Position numbers and translations under genes: made by a program. The notes below the pieces were generated by a model. It searched no databases, was not told the origin of the DNA, and saw only the letters and a list, made by a program, of their open reading frames with translations. Below, in pieces: positions 36,049 through 44,259 of a DNA stretch of 64,000 nucleotides. This DNA comes from Fidelibacterota bacterium (GTDB lineage: Bacteria > Fidelibacterota > Marinisomatia > SCGC-AAA003-L08 > TS1B11). The stretch spans positions 372,001 through 436,000 of the forward strand of contig SCKJ01000002.1 of NCBI GenBank assembly GCA_004124875.1, written 5' to 3'. The stretch's first letter is position 1. Every line of letters starts with the position of its first letter.

Positions 36049-36923
36049 CAGTCTGAGGTTGCCGGCTCCGGCTCCGGCACCCCTATCAGGCCCCGCAGCA
36101 GCTCAAGTTCCTCGGCATATTCCGAGGGATCATCGACCGGGGTTTCCAGCACCCCCGGCGTATCGGCGAAGCGCTCGTCATTCACCAGGCACCAGAAGGG
36201 CACCAGGCCGATAAGCCCCTGCCCCAGTTTTTCGTGGCGGTCGACCCGGTTGCCGAGCTCCTTTTTGCTGTCGTTTAAATGAAACGCTGTCAGGCGTTCA
36301 AGGCCAATGATCTCATCAAACCGGCGCATGACATCGTTCCAGCCGTCCACGGTGCGCAAATCGTAACCGGAGGCGAAAGCGTGCTGCGTGTCGAAGCAGA
36401 CGCCCATGCGATGGCCCTCCTTTACGCCACCCAGGATAGTGGCGATCTGCTCAAAATCGCAGCCTACGGTGGACCCCTGACCGGCAGTAATCTCCACCAG
36501 CAGTTGCACCTTGTAATCGGGCCGCTCCGCCAGCACCAGGTTCAGGCTCTCCGAGACCGTGGCGCAGCCGGCCTCGTAGCCCGCACCCATATGGGCGCCG
36601 GGATGAAAGACGATGTAGTCGATGCCCAACGCTTCACTACGGTCCATTTCCTCCACAAAGGCGTCGCGCGCCCGCTTGAGTTTCCACTCCTCCACCGAGC
36701 AGAGATTGATGAGGTAACTGTCGTGCGTCAGGCAGACGGAAGGCTGGCCCTGCGCCATGCCGCTGCGAAAGCCGTCGATGTTTTCATCTCCAAGCGGCTT
36801 GGCCCGCCACTGGTTCTGGTTGGCGGTAAATATCTGGATGGCGTCAGCGGAAATGTCCCTGCCGCGGCCCGGAGCGTTTTCCGCCCCCCCTGCCGCCGAA
36901 ACGTGCGCTCCCAGCATGGCCAT
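36048..36923 (-). CDS. nfo: Deoxyribonuclease IV (AP endonuclease)
   Basis: A 291-residue TIM-barrel endonuclease of base-excision repair. It begins MLGAHVSAAGGAENA. Zinc-ligand motifs include FHPGAHMGAGYEAG, VEITAGQGSTVG and GVCFDTQHAFASGYDL, then FHLNDSKKELGNRVDRHEKLG. Length and motif order are normal. It overlaps both folE upstream and lpd downstream by a few bases, forming a compact operon. Confidence 0.95.
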   Translation of the reverse strand: MAMLGAHVSAAGGAENAPGRGRDISADAIQIFTANQNQWRAKPLGDENIDGFRSGMAQGQPSVCLTHDSYLINLCSVEEWKLKRARDAFVEEMDRSEALGIDYIVFHPGAHMGAGYEAGCATVSESLNLVLAERPDYKVQLLVEITAGQGSTVGCDFEQIATILGGVKEGHRMGVCFDTQHAFASGYDLRTVDGWNDVMRRFDEIIGLERLTAFHLNDSKKELGNRVDRHEKLGQGLIGLVPFWCLVNDERFADTPGVLETPVDDPSEYAEELELLRGLIGVPEPEPATSD

Positions 36924-37498
36924 TAGGGTCCTCCCATCGAAATGATATTGAAAAATTCCTGCCGCGTGGTTCTGTTATCAAGAAACTCCCCGACCATATG
37001 CGAGGTGGTGGTAAAACTGGTTTTTTTCTCCACGCCACGCATCTGCATGCACATGTGCGCCCCTTCGATGACAACCCCCACCCCCACCGGATTCAAGACC
37101 TCCTTTACGGCGTCGCCAATCTGTACGGTAAGGCGCTCCTGAACCTGCAGGCGCCGGGCATACATCTCCACGATGCGGGGCAGCTTGGAAAGCCCGATCA
37201 CTTTGGACCGGGGGATGTAGCCGATGTGGACCTTGCCGAAAAACGGCAGCAGGTGGTGTTCACACATGGAGAAAAATTCAATATCCTTGACCGTCACCAT
37301 CTCATCATACTCAACGTCAAAGCAGGCGTCGCCGACCACATCCTCAAGCTTCTGAGTGTATCCCTGGGCGAAATGGACCCACGATCTGGCCACTCTCCCC
37401 GGCGTTTTGATAAGCCCTTCCCGGTGCGGGTCCTCCCCAATCTCGTTCAATATCCCTGCCACCATCCGTTCGATCTGTTCCAGTGAGTCTTCCGTCAT
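36923..37498 (-). CDS. folE: GTP cyclohydrolase I
   Basis: A 191-residue type IA GTP cyclohydrolase making 7,8-dihydroneopterin triphosphate, precursor of folate and 7-deazaguanines. The zinc site is [20 protein letters not shown] (first Cys and His) plus the later Cys in [11 protein letters not shown]. The conserved [22 protein letters not shown] and RQEFFNII are present. The start overlaps the stop of the QueD-like gene by 4 bp, so the two are translationally coupled. Confidence 0.96.
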   Translation of the reverse strand: MTEDSLEQIERMVAGILNEIGEDPHREGLIKTPGRVARSWVHFAQGYTQKLEDVVGDACFDVEYDEMVTVKDIEFFSMCEHHLLPFFGKVHIGYIPRSKVIGLSKLPRIVEMYARRLQVQERLTVQIGDAVKEVLNPVGVGVVIEGAHMCMQMRGVEKKTSFTTTSHMVGEFLDNRTTRQEFFNIISMGGP

Positions 37499-37935
37499 AG
37501 GGTTCCTCCTTCGGCGGCTTCAGGCACATCAAGCCGGCCATCATATTCCGCAAATATCGAGGGGGTTTCATTCAATTTCAGCCGGGTCAGCACCACGTCA
37601 GCCGGCATATGCGGTTCCATCTGGTCCCAGATAAAGCGGATGATGTTCTCAGAAGTGGGCCGTCTGTCAGCGAACCAGGCGATGTCCAGTTCAATCTGCG
37701 AATGGTCGAGCAGGTCGATAACATGCTCCTGAACCAGCGACTTGACGAGGCTCAGGTCCGCCAGAAAGCCCGTCTCCTCATCGACCGCCCCGGTCAGGCT
37801 CACCTCCAGCTCGTAGTTGTGGCCGTGGACCCGGTGATCGTCTCCAAAGGCCGCCAGGTTCACCTCCTCGGACCAGTCGGGATTGTGATAGCGGTGCGCG
37901 GCGCTGAACTTGAACTTTTTTGTCAGGATGATCAT
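37495..37935 (-). CDS. 6-pyruvoyl/6-carboxytetrahydropterin synthase homologue lacking the catalytic Cys
   Basis: 146 residues of the QueD/PTPS family. Zinc His ligands are in FSAAHRYH and VHGHNYEL. The Asp-His pair is in [10 protein letters not shown] and the substrate-binding Glu in KLNETPS. The catalytic cysteine, normally four residues before HGH, is replaced: the sequence reads [10 protein letters not shown] with Asp at that position, and the protein has no Cys nearby. Enzymes of this fold with an acidic residue instead (PTPS-III) act in folate synthesis in place of FolB. Coupling to folE fits either role. I leave the symbol blank because QueD activity is doubtful. Confidence 0.85.
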   Translation of the reverse strand: MIILTKKFKFSAAHRYHNPDWSEEVNLAAFGDDHRVHGHNYELEVSLTGAVDEETGFLADLSLVKSLVQEHVIDLLDHSQIELDIAWFADRRPTSENIIRFIWDQMEPHMPADVVLTRLKLNETPSIFAEYDGRLDVPEAAEGGTL

Positions 37936-38079
37936 ATGCGTGGCCCTATATGCATGTATTATGCACCTATTCCATAAATCGAGCGCGGTAAGTTAGAAAT
38001 GTCCCTTGTGTAACGCACCTGTTTTTCTATCCCGGCGACGATTATCTGGCGGACAGATGTTCGGCGGACAGTTGACGAT

Positions 38080-38730
38080 CTACGGCACTCGCGCCGAGGG
38101 GCAGAGCTCCGCTACGGCACATTCACCGCACCGGGGGCGGCGGGCAATGCAGATGTGCCGTCCATGTTCGATCATTCTGTGGCTGAACATCGTCCACTCA
38201 TCATCGGGAAGCAGGGCGCACAGCTCGCGCTCCAGTTTGACGGCATCCTTCCCTGCCGCCAGTCCCAGCAGGTTGCTCAGCCTGATCATGTGGGTATCGA
38301 CAACAAGCCCCGGCGCCCCATAAACATTGCCCAGCACCACATTGGCGGTTTTGCGGCCGACGCCGGGCAGGGCCACCAGCTCCGCCATGCCAGCAGGTAT
38401 TTTGCCGCCATGCCTGGAGACCACCGCCTGGGCCATCCCTTTGAGGTTTCGCGCTTTGGCGTTATAAAAGCCCGTCGACCGGATGGCCTCGCCAATTTCC
38501 TCCTGGGGCGCAGTGGCGAGCTCATAGGCGGTAGGATAGGTTTTGAACAGCTGGGGCGTCACCATGTTCACCCGTTTGTCCGTGCACTGGGCTGATAGGA
38601 TGGTCGCCACCAGCAGCTCATAGGCGTTGTGGTAGTCCAGCGCGCATTGGGCATCGGGGTATTCCAGAGCGAGGCGACGGTTAATTTCGACCGCCCGTTT
38701 GGCCTTGTTGGCCTTGCTTTCCCGTGGCAA
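38080..38730 (-). CDS. nth: Endonuclease III
   Basis: About 216 residues from TTG 38730, the usual Nth length; the frame extends to 38829 but that part overlaps the DUF309 gene. DNA glycosylase/AP lyase for oxidised pyrimidines. The helix-hairpin-helix LVALPGVGRKTANVVL is followed by the catalytic Asp in VVDTHMIRL. The Lys is in SAQCTDKRVN. The 4Fe-4S cluster loop is CIARRPRCGECAVAELC (C-x6-C-x2-C-x5-C). No strong Shine-Dalgarno sequence is visible, suggesting coupling to the upstream gene. Confidence 0.93.
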   Translation of the reverse strand: MPRESKANKAKRAVEINRRLALEYPDAQCALDYHNAYELLVATILSAQCTDKRVNMVTPQLFKTYPTAYELATAPQEEIGEAIRSTGFYNAKARNLKGMAQAVVSRHGGKIPAGMAELVALPGVGRKTANVVLGNVYGAPGLVVDTHMIRLSNLLGLAAGKDAVKLERELCALLPDDEWTMFSHRMIEHGRHICIARRPRCGECAVAELCPSARVP

Positions 38731-38740
38731 GATTGGCTGG

Positions 38741-39175
38741 CTACCGGGTCGGGGCGGCCAATTTGGGCAACCGCGACCAGTTGAAATCACCTGCCGACTG
38801 CAGCGTTGCGATCTGCCGCAGCGCGTCATCGATAAAGCTCAACATGGCGGCCACATCAAGGCCCCGCGAATCACCCGGTGATCCGCCACTGGCCTGCTCC
38901 AGCTTCGGTTGGCACTTGGTCAGCAGGCCCCTGCCGCCGTTGAGGTTGTCGTTGGTCAGATGAAAGCAGCCGACAGCCAGTTGGATAAGCCCCTGCATGA
39001 AGCGGCGGTCGGGCAGTTGATGCGCCGTCCAGAGCTCCTCCCAATAGTCGTGCGCCTCATAAAAGTCGCCCTGGTTGAAGGCACTGACGCCCATGGCGTA
39101 GAGCTCTTCCGACGGCAGTCCGACAGGATCGGGCCAGACAGGCTTCGGTTGCGCCGAGGGTTTCACCCCCTCCAT
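38741..39175 (-). CDS. DUF309-domain protein
   Basis: 144 residues. The DUF309 signature is ALYEAHDYWEELW-like (here GDFYEAHDYWEELWTAHQ), followed by FMQGLIQLAVGCFHL. Small all-helical family of unknown function. The ATG overlaps the stop of the MBL gene upstream, so it is translationally coupled to it, and nth starts just after. Confidence 0.88.
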   Translation of the reverse strand: MEGVKPSAQPKPVWPDPVGLPSEELYAMGVSAFNQGDFYEAHDYWEELWTAHQLPDRRFMQGLIQLAVGCFHLTNDNLNGGRGLLTKCQPKLEQASGGSPGDSRGLDVAAMLSFIDDALRQIATLQSAGDFNWSRLPKLAAPTR

Positions 39176-40050
39176 CAGTCGCCAGCTCCGTAGCGCTCGA
39201 CAATCTCGTAGTCCTTGGCTCCCGGCCCGATGCGCACCCCCGGCACCTGGGGATCATGGTCGAAAAAGAGCCACCAGCCCTCGTCGGCTGCCTGGGCCAG
39301 CAAAGACTGCTTTTCCTGCAGCGTCTCCAGCGGCCGCAGATCGTAGCCCATGATGAACGGCAGCCGCAGATGGGTGGTGGTGGGAATGGTGTCGCCTAAA
39401 AAGACCATCGTGCTGAGGCTGCCATCGGGCGCGGCGCCGGACAGTTTGACCATCTGGTGGCCGTCAGTATGGCCGTTGCCCACCAGCAATTCCATGCCGG
39501 GGATAATCTCTTCCGGGCCGGCCAACATCTCAAGCTGCCCATGCTGCTGAAGCGGCAAAAACTGGTGGGGCAGGAAACTGGCCTTGTCCTTGGCGCTGGG
39601 GGCGTTGGCCAGCTCCCACTGCGCGGCCTGAGTGTAATAGGTGGCGCTGGGAAAGGCCGGGACCCACTCGCCGTGTTCCTCCAGCGTGGCCCCGCCGGCA
39701 TGGTCGAAGTGGAGGTGGGTCAGGATCACGTCCGTCACCTGCTCGCGACTGAATCCGGCGGACGCCAGGGCCGAGCCGAGGGGGTCGCCCGGCTGATCGA
39801 TGGCGAACATCTTACGCTGCTTCTGACTCAACCCGCCACCCATACCGGTGTCGATGAGGATCAGGCGGTCATCGCCTTCAATGAGCAGATGGCGCAGGGC
39901 CAGCTCGATGCGGTTGGCCTCGTCGGAAGGGTTCGACCGCTGCCACAGCGCCTTGGGCACGGAGCCGAACATGGCGCCGCCATCGAGACCAAAGCGGCCC
40001 GACTCCAGCAGGTGGACGGTGTAAGGGGCGATGGAGAGGGTGGATAGCAT
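39175..40050 (-). CDS. Metallo-beta-lactamase-fold hydrolase (lactonase-like)
   Basis: 291 residues. Dinuclear zinc motif THLHFDHAGG, then GNGHTDGHQMV, FLGDTIPTT and the late His in FFDHDPQVPG. The overall form resembles AHL-lactonase (AiiA/AttM) type MBL proteins, but that activity cannot be assigned from sequence. The first 20 codons are duplicated as a relic at 40334-40395, on the other side of a HicB gene. Confidence 0.85.
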   Translation of the reverse strand: MLSTLSIAPYTVHLLESGRFGLDGGAMFGSVPKALWQRSNPSDEANRIELALRHLLIEGDDRLILIDTGMGGGLSQKQRKMFAIDQPGDPLGSALASAGFSREQVTDVILTHLHFDHAGGATLEEHGEWVPAFPSATYYTQAAQWELANAPSAKDKASFLPHQFLPLQQHGQLEMLAGPEEIIPGMELLVGNGHTDGHQMVKLSGAAPDGSLSTMVFLGDTIPTTTHLRLPFIMGYDLRPLETLQEKQSLLAQAADEGWWLFFDHDPQVPGVRIGPGAKDYEIVERYGAGD

Positions 40051-40065
40051 GGGGATAAATTATCA

Positions 40066-40115
40066 GTGGCAGTGGCAGTGGCTGTGGCTGGAGATTGGTG
40101 GTCAGTTATTAGTTA
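40066..40115. repeat. Short tandem repeats (GTGGCA and TTATCAG types)
   Basis: A run of AGTGGC units is followed by three TTAT(T/C)AG units. The last of these supplies the stop codon of the adjacent HicB gene. The same AGTGGCAGT run lies beside the MBL relic at about 40415-40440. Confidence 0.6.
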
Positions 40116-40304
40116 TCAGTTATCAGAGGTCAGCATATCATCTGTTTCTAAATAGAGCGCGATGGCCTCCCTGATGTTAATGAGTGCCTCCCTGTACGTT
40201 TCCCCCTGACTCTGGCATCCCTTGAGTTCGGGACAGTAGGCATAGTAACCGTTCTCATCCTGCTCAATAACAATGCTTACTTTATAGGTTATTGGAGCTC
40301 CCAT
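40116..40304 (-). CDS. HicB-like antitoxin, orphan
   Basis: A 62-residue single UPF0150/HicB domain: SIVIEQDENGYYAYCPELKGCQSQGETYREALINIREAI. It lacks the C-terminal DNA-binding segment of longer HicB proteins. No HicA-like partner (double-stranded-RNA-binding-fold toxin) is visible on either side. The stop codon lies inside a TTATCAG repeat. It sits between a relic and the intact copy of the MBL gene 5' end, so it appears to have been inserted there. Confidence 0.75.
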   Translation of the reverse strand: MGAPITYKVSIVIEQDENGYYAYCPELKGCQSQGETYREALINIREAIALYLETDDMLTSDN

Positions 40305-40333
40305 TAATGTTGCGTGAAGTTACACAACTTTGG

Positions 40334-40395
40334 CCCAAGCGGCCCGGCTCCAGCAGGTGGACAGTGTAAGGGGCGATGGCGAGGGTGGCGAGCAT
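40334..40395 (-). pseudogene. Relic of the 5' end of the MBL hydrolase gene
   Basis: About 20 codons starting at ATG 40395 read MLATLAIAPYTVHLLEPGR, against MLSTLSIAPYTVHLLESGR in the intact gene at 39175-40050. Similarity stops after roughly 60 bp. DNA identity is about 90 percent and continues into the upstream repeat, so the copied unit included non-coding sequence. Confidence 0.8.
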
Positions 40396-40400
40396 GGGTG

Positions 40401-40729
40401 AAAGTTAGCAGCTTACAGTAGCAGTGGCAGTAGCAGTTGGCAATAGTTGGATGGTAAATGGTGAAAAAAGGTAATTTGTCATTGCGAGGGGGATGCGATG
40501 TCGAGTCGTATTGAGCCTGCCCTGAGCTTGGCAAAGGGTGGCGATCTAATACCGCTGATTGAGATCGCCACATCCCGAATCTTCGGGACTCGCGATGACA
40601 GTGGGTGGGAACGACAGTGGCAGTTGGCAGTTGTTGGGTAGTGGATAGTGGATGTTGGATTGTGGATGTTGGTTGATGGATATCGGATATTGGATATTGG
40701 ATATTGGATGACTGCTCACCACTCACCGC
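40401..40729. repeat. Repeat-filled intergenic region
   Basis: No gene. From left to right: CAGTAGCAGTGGCAGTAGC-type runs; a REP-like block (about 40479-40612) bounded by GTCATTGCGAGG and CTCGCGATGACA with the inner palindrome TCCCGAATCTTCGGGA (40573-40588) and CCTGCCCTGAGCTTGGCAAAGG; then GTTGGATTGTGGATGTTGG and repeated GGATATT units (40640-40710). An open frame through here (40304-40726, minus) encodes only repeat-derived peptide and is not a gene. Confidence 0.75.
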
Positions 40730-41875
40730 TCACTTCTCATGGTCAGAAAGCGTCCCCGCCAGCTGCGCCCCCGCCACCTCCCCAACCACCCCCCGCTCGC
40801 TCTCCGGCGCTACCCGCAGCAGCATACGCACAGCGTCCCCCCAGAGGAGCAGCGGCGGCGTAATCTCGCCGGCCGCTTCCAGCAGTTCCAGCAGCCAGAC
40901 CCGCTCCCCCGTCTCCGCCAGCTGCCGCCCTATAGCGCCGCAGCGCTCCGCCTCCCCCGCCCGTGCCGCCGCCAGTAAATCGGATGAGGACCACTTAGTA
41001 GTAGCAGTGGCAGTGGCAATAGCGGGAGCAGAGGCAGGCGTCACCCTGCGCTTGTCGAAAGGGGCAGTGGGGAGCTCTGCTGCCAGTGCGGCCAGCGTGC
41101 GGCCCAACCGGCCTGCCAGGGCGGGGCCCTTGATATGCTCGTCCGCCATGATCTGCGCGGTATGGGCTGCCAGCAGCAACAGCTCGGGAGGTCCCGTGTG
41201 GAGCCGGTCCAGCACGTCCCATACGGTCACCGGCTCCGCTGTTGCCGGCGGGGCCACCTGCTGATCGGCGGCAACGGCCGCAATGGCTGGCAGGATAAAG
41301 TCGGCAAAGTTCAGCGTTCCGCTGAAGTCATACGCCCGCTGGCAGCTGTGCACAAACGGCAGCAGGGCAGGCGCACGCCGGGGATCACGGGCCGCCTGGT
41401 CCAGCAGAATATCGAACAGGTACTGCCGGCTGTCGGAGACCATGAGCAGCCGGGCCAGCTGGGCCTGTGCGGCGGGAGCGTCGCCAGCGGCCAGCGCAGC
41501 CTCAAAATCATGCACCGAAACCGTGAGTCCCAGCTGCTCAGGTTTGCCGGAGAGTGCGGCGATATCCGGGGCCGACCATTGAATATCGCGGCAGACCTCC
41601 ATGGCCACGCCCACCATGGCGCTGCTGGGCGCATCGGGCCGCAGACCGATCATGGCCTTGGCCGCCTGGGCCACCGTCAGCGGATGGCTTGAAAGATCAC
41701 CTTCCAGCGGAGCGGATGCGGCGATGAGCAGCAACGATTCGAACAGCTCCAGGGCCTGGTCAGCGCTGCCGGGGTCGGGGGTCAGGTCGCCGAAATCGAG
41801 CGGCTCGCGCGGTTGGGGCGGTTCTCCGGCTCTCTGGGGACCAAACGGGGACTGGGGATCGGGTGGCGTGCTCAT
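40730..41875 (-). CDS. Protein of unknown function, Ala/Leu-rich helical
   Basis: 381 residues, not recognised. A Pro-rich N-terminus (about 35 residues) is followed by predicted helices dense in Ala and Leu. The segment PTAPFDKRRVTPAS then ATATATT (about 285-305) is encoded by repeat-like DNA: CGCTTGTCGAAAGG and AGTGGCAGTGGCAATAGC, matching elements in the adjacent intergenic region. This suggests a repeat has invaded the gene in frame. It diverges from queE with 50 bp between. No signal peptide or membrane segment. Confidence 0.6.
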   Translation of the reverse strand: MSTPPDPQSPFGPQRAGEPPQPREPLDFGDLTPDPGSADQALELFESLLLIAASAPLEGDLSSHPLTVAQAAKAMIGLRPDAPSSAMVGVAMEVCRDIQWSAPDIAALSGKPEQLGLTVSVHDFEAALAAGDAPAAQAQLARLLMVSDSRQYLFDILLDQAARDPRRAPALLPFVHSCQRAYDFSGTLNFADFILPAIAAVAADQQVAPPATAEPVTVWDVLDRLHTGPPELLLLAAHTAQIMADEHIKGPALAGRLGRTLAALAAELPTAPFDKRRVTPASAPAIATATATTKWSSSDLLAAARAGEAERCGAIGRQLAETGERVWLLELLEAAGEITPPLLLWGDAVRMLLRVAPESERGVVGEVAGAQLAGTLSDHEK

Positions 41876-41925
41876 TTTTGGGGTCCGGATGAGATTTCCA
41901 AGGGCCTAAATTAGGCACCGCAGCC

Positions 41926-42564
41926 ATGTTAAAAGTAAACGAGATATTTTTCAGCATCCAGGGGGAGTCGACCCACGCGGGCCGGCCGTGCGTGTTTGTC
42001 CGGCTCACGGGGTGCAACCTGCGCTGCACCTACTGCGACACCGAATACGCTTTCTATGAAGGCCGGGAGATGTCGCTTGAGAATATTCTGGAGCAGGTGA
42101 AAAGTTATGGCTGCCAATGGGTCGAAGTGACGGGGGGCGAGCCGCTGATGCAGGCCGAAGTGCATGATCTCATGCGCCGCCTGGTCGACGGAGGTTACCG
42201 GGTGATGCTCGAAACGGGCGGTTCGCTCGACTTGAGCAGGGTGCCCCCGGAAGTGATCAAGATCGTCGACTTCAAAACGCCGGGCTCGGGGATGGAGAGC
42301 AAAAACCGTTGGGAGATTGTTGACCAGCTACAACCTCACGATGAAATCAAGTTTGTCGTTGGCGACCGCCTCGATTTCGACTGGGCCGTGGCGAAGATGC
42401 GTGAGCACCGCTTGTCAACGGGCCATACCGTGCTGTTCTCGCCCTCATTCGGAAAACTCTCGCCCCAGGACCTGGCGGACTGGGTCATGCAGGAAGTTCC
42501 GGAAGCGCGGTTGCAGCTGCAACTTCACAAACTCATCTGGGATCCAAATCTCCGCGGCGTTTAG
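41926..42564 (+). CDS. queE: 7-carboxy-7-deazaguanine synthase
   Basis: A 212-residue radical-SAM enzyme of queuosine/7-deazaguanine synthesis. It begins VNEIFFSIQGEST, has the cluster motif CNLRCTYCDTEYAF (CxxxCxxC, family-typical), and WVEVTGGEPLMQ. It converts 6-carboxytetrahydropterin to CDG. folE and a QueD homologue are 4-5 kb away on the other strand; queC is not in the window. Confidence 0.93.
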   Translation: MLKVNEIFFSIQGESTHAGRPCVFVRLTGCNLRCTYCDTEYAFYEGREMSLENILEQVKSYGCQWVEVTGGEPLMQAEVHDLMRRLVDGGYRVMLETGGSLDLSRVPPEVIKIVDFKTPGSGMESKNRWEIVDQLQPHDEIKFVVGDRLDFDWAVAKMREHRLSTGHTVLFSPSFGKLSPQDLADWVMQEVPEARLQLQLHKLIWDPNLRGV

Positions 42565-42579
42565 CCCAAAAACAGGAAT

Positions 42580-42603
42580 GCCCGGCCGCTAAGCCGGGCT
42601 TTC
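42580..42603 (+). terminator. Rho-independent terminator after queE
   Basis: A perfect 7-bp stem GCCCGGC-CGCTAA-GCCGGGC followed by TTT, 16 bp past the queE stop. Bidirectional use for the converging flagellin gene is possible, though the T-run favours the queE direction. Confidence 0.75.
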
Positions 42604-42633
42604 CCTGGAGGAGCCCCAACAAGCAGTGCCGTC

Positions 42634-43458
42634 TTAGGACACTATAAGCGATAGGACCTGCCGGGGTGCCACAACGGCCTGATTCAGCGCATTAAAGTCC
42701 AACTGCTGAATAAGTTGCGTCCTGAGCATGCGGTACTGTGCATTACCGTACTCGATATCCTCGATGTGGCTTCTGGAGGACTCGAGCGCAATGACCTGGC
42801 GCTGATGGTTATTCAGCTTTGCATCGAGTCGCATCAATATTTCGCCTGTCGCCTGCATGGCGTCAAACAGGGTTTGCAGGGCGTCATCAATGTTTGCCAG
42901 GCTGGTGGTTGCCACGGCGTTGTTGGAAACGTCAATGCCGGCCAACCCCAACGCCGATATCCGGACATCCTCAATTGATACTATAAATGTGTCCGTGGCC
43001 TCTGCCCCAAACTGTAATGAGCGCCCGCTGAACGAACCGTCAAGCAGGACTTTCCCCTGAAAGTTGGTCACATCGACAGTATCGTCCATTTCCTCGATGA
43101 GCGCATTAATCTGCCCTTGAATGGCGTTGCGCTGGGCGACGTTGTAGGCATCATCAGCCCCCACCAACACCAGGTCCCTGATGCGAGACAGATTATCGAC
43201 AATGACCTGATGCGAGCCAGCGGCGATGTTCAACAGGCTTTGGGCGTTCCCGATGTTGTCCATGGCCTGCTGCAGTCCCGCCTTGCGGGCCTTAAGATCG
43301 CGGGCCAGTGCAAACCCCGCAGCGTCATCTTCCGTTGAGTTGATTCGTTTTCCCGATGAGAGGGCTAACATATTTCGCGCGGCCCGCCGGTTAATGCGGT
43401 CCAGCATGACACGGCTCAGCGCGGCGTAAGTATTGGATCTGATGGTGGTAAAACTCAT
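42634..43458 (-). CDS. Flagellin
   Basis: A short flagellin of 274 residues with the conserved D0/D1 ends and almost no variable centre. N-terminus: MLALSSGKRINSTEDDAAGFALARDLKA and LSRIRDLVLVGADD (each a family motif; quoted as short parts: LSSGKRINSTEDDAAGFA). C-terminus: the helix with RSHIEDIEYGNAQYRMLR and the ending NQAVVAPRQVLSLI. It is exported by the flagellar type III apparatus. No other flagellar gene is in the window, so it is a solitary filament gene under its own sigma-28 promoter. Confidence 0.93.
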   Translation of the reverse strand: MSFTTIRSNTYAALSRVMLDRINRRAARNMLALSSGKRINSTEDDAAGFALARDLKARKAGLQQAMDNIGNAQSLLNIAAGSHQVIVDNLSRIRDLVLVGADDAYNVAQRNAIQGQINALIEEMDDTVDVTNFQGKVLLDGSFSGRSLQFGAEATDTFIVSIEDVRISALGLAGIDVSNNAVATTSLANIDDALQTLFDAMQATGEILMRLDAKLNNHQRQVIALESSRSHIEDIEYGNAQYRMLRTQLIQQLDFNALNQAVVAPRQVLSLIVS

Positions 43459-43463
43459 GGCAT

Positions 43464-43471
43464 CCTCCCTG
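43464..43471 (-). promoter_or_regulatory. Putative CsrA-binding site over the flagellin Shine-Dalgarno
   Basis: CAGGGAGG matches the CsrA consensus CANGGANG exactly, and its GGAGG is the ribosome-binding site 5 nt before the ATG. A perfect GGGCAT-CC-ATGCCC hairpin lies just upstream (43483-43496). Flagellin mRNA is a classic CsrA target in several phyla; use here is inferred. Confidence 0.4.
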
Positions 43472-43609
43472 TGTCATGAACCGGGCATCCATGCCCAGCG
43501 TTGTGGCCGATTGGCCCGTTGTGGCTCTTGCGACTGACCCTATCACTGGCCGGCCTCTAATCCATTTGGCAGCCCCTATCAGGCTCCCAAATTCATTGCT
43601 CTGCATACC

Positions 43610-43636
43610 GTATCGGACCCGCCCAATAAATCTTTA
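43610..43636 (-). promoter_or_regulatory. Sigma-28 (FliA) promoter of flagellin
   Basis: TAAAGATT, an 11-bp spacer, then TCCGATAC; consensus is TAAAGTTT-N11-GCCGATAA. Thirteen of sixteen positions agree with exact spacing. It implies a structured leader of about 145 nt with GGCCAATCGGCC and GGGCATCCATGCCC inverted repeats. Confidence 0.85.
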
Positions 43637-43668
43637 ACAAAATCTAGGATTGTCGATGGTATCATTTA

Positions 43669-44259
43669 TTAATTCTTGGGCTTTTTGACCCCCGCCGCCT
43701 TCAATTTGTTACGTTCACGCCGGGTCTTATCTTTTCTTTTAACGGTCAAAAATCGACGGTCCGCCGGCTTGAGGCGACCGCGCCGGTCACGCTTTTCCTT
43801 GAGCACTCGCATGTACGTGATCCCGTCAATGACCAGCTCATTGGTGACCAGCTCGAGACCCTCCCCCTGATCCTGATAGGTGAGAGCGGGGATATCGGGA
43901 TCGAAACTCAACAGGAGTTCCAGACTGATCGGGTCGAATCTGGCCACCTCTCCCGGCGTCTTTTTGGGTATGGTCAGCCGGTGCTCGGTGAACTTGATCG
44001 TGGTGGAGAGTGTCGCTTTGCTCACTTCCTTAATCACTTCATCTGCCTCTGCCCGGAAGATGATCTTCTTTTTGCCGGAGGAGAATTGGAGCGATTTCAG
44101 GTCCGCGCTGCCCAAACCGCGCAGATCTTCACTATTGACCAGCTGCAACGGCGCTCCGCAGGAGGCCAAGGCCAGCAGACCCAGACAGACCAGCGCAGTC
44201 CGCATGCCGGCAGCGGTTTTGCTGATTGGGGCAAATGGCGCAGATAGGGTAAGCATCAA
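43669..44259 (-). CDS. Lipoprotein of unknown function, basic C-terminus
   Basis: Up to 196 residues. A lipobox is visible in LVCLGLLALASC. The frame starts at 44259, but ATG 44205 (MRTALVCLG) gives a normal lipoprotein signal and may be the true start; neither has a clear Shine-Dalgarno. The body is beta-rich, and the last 45 residues are very rich in Lys and Arg, unusual for a lipoprotein. The flagellin sigma-28 promoter starts just beyond its stop. Not recognised as a named family. Confidence 0.55.
   Translation of the reverse strand: MMLTLSAPFAPISKTAAGMRTALVCLGLLALASCGAPLQLVNSEDLRGLGSADLKSLQFSSGKKKIIFRAEADEVIKEVSKATLSTTIKFTEHRLTIPKKTPGEVARFDPISLELLLSFDPDIPALTYQDQGEGLELVTNELVIDGITYMRVLKEKRDRRGRLKPADRRFLTVKRKDKTRRERNKLKAAGVKKPKN

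Noticed and set aside
40304..40726. 140-codon minus-strand frame upstream of HicB
   Set aside because: It translates the short repeats and the MBL relic in the wrong frame.
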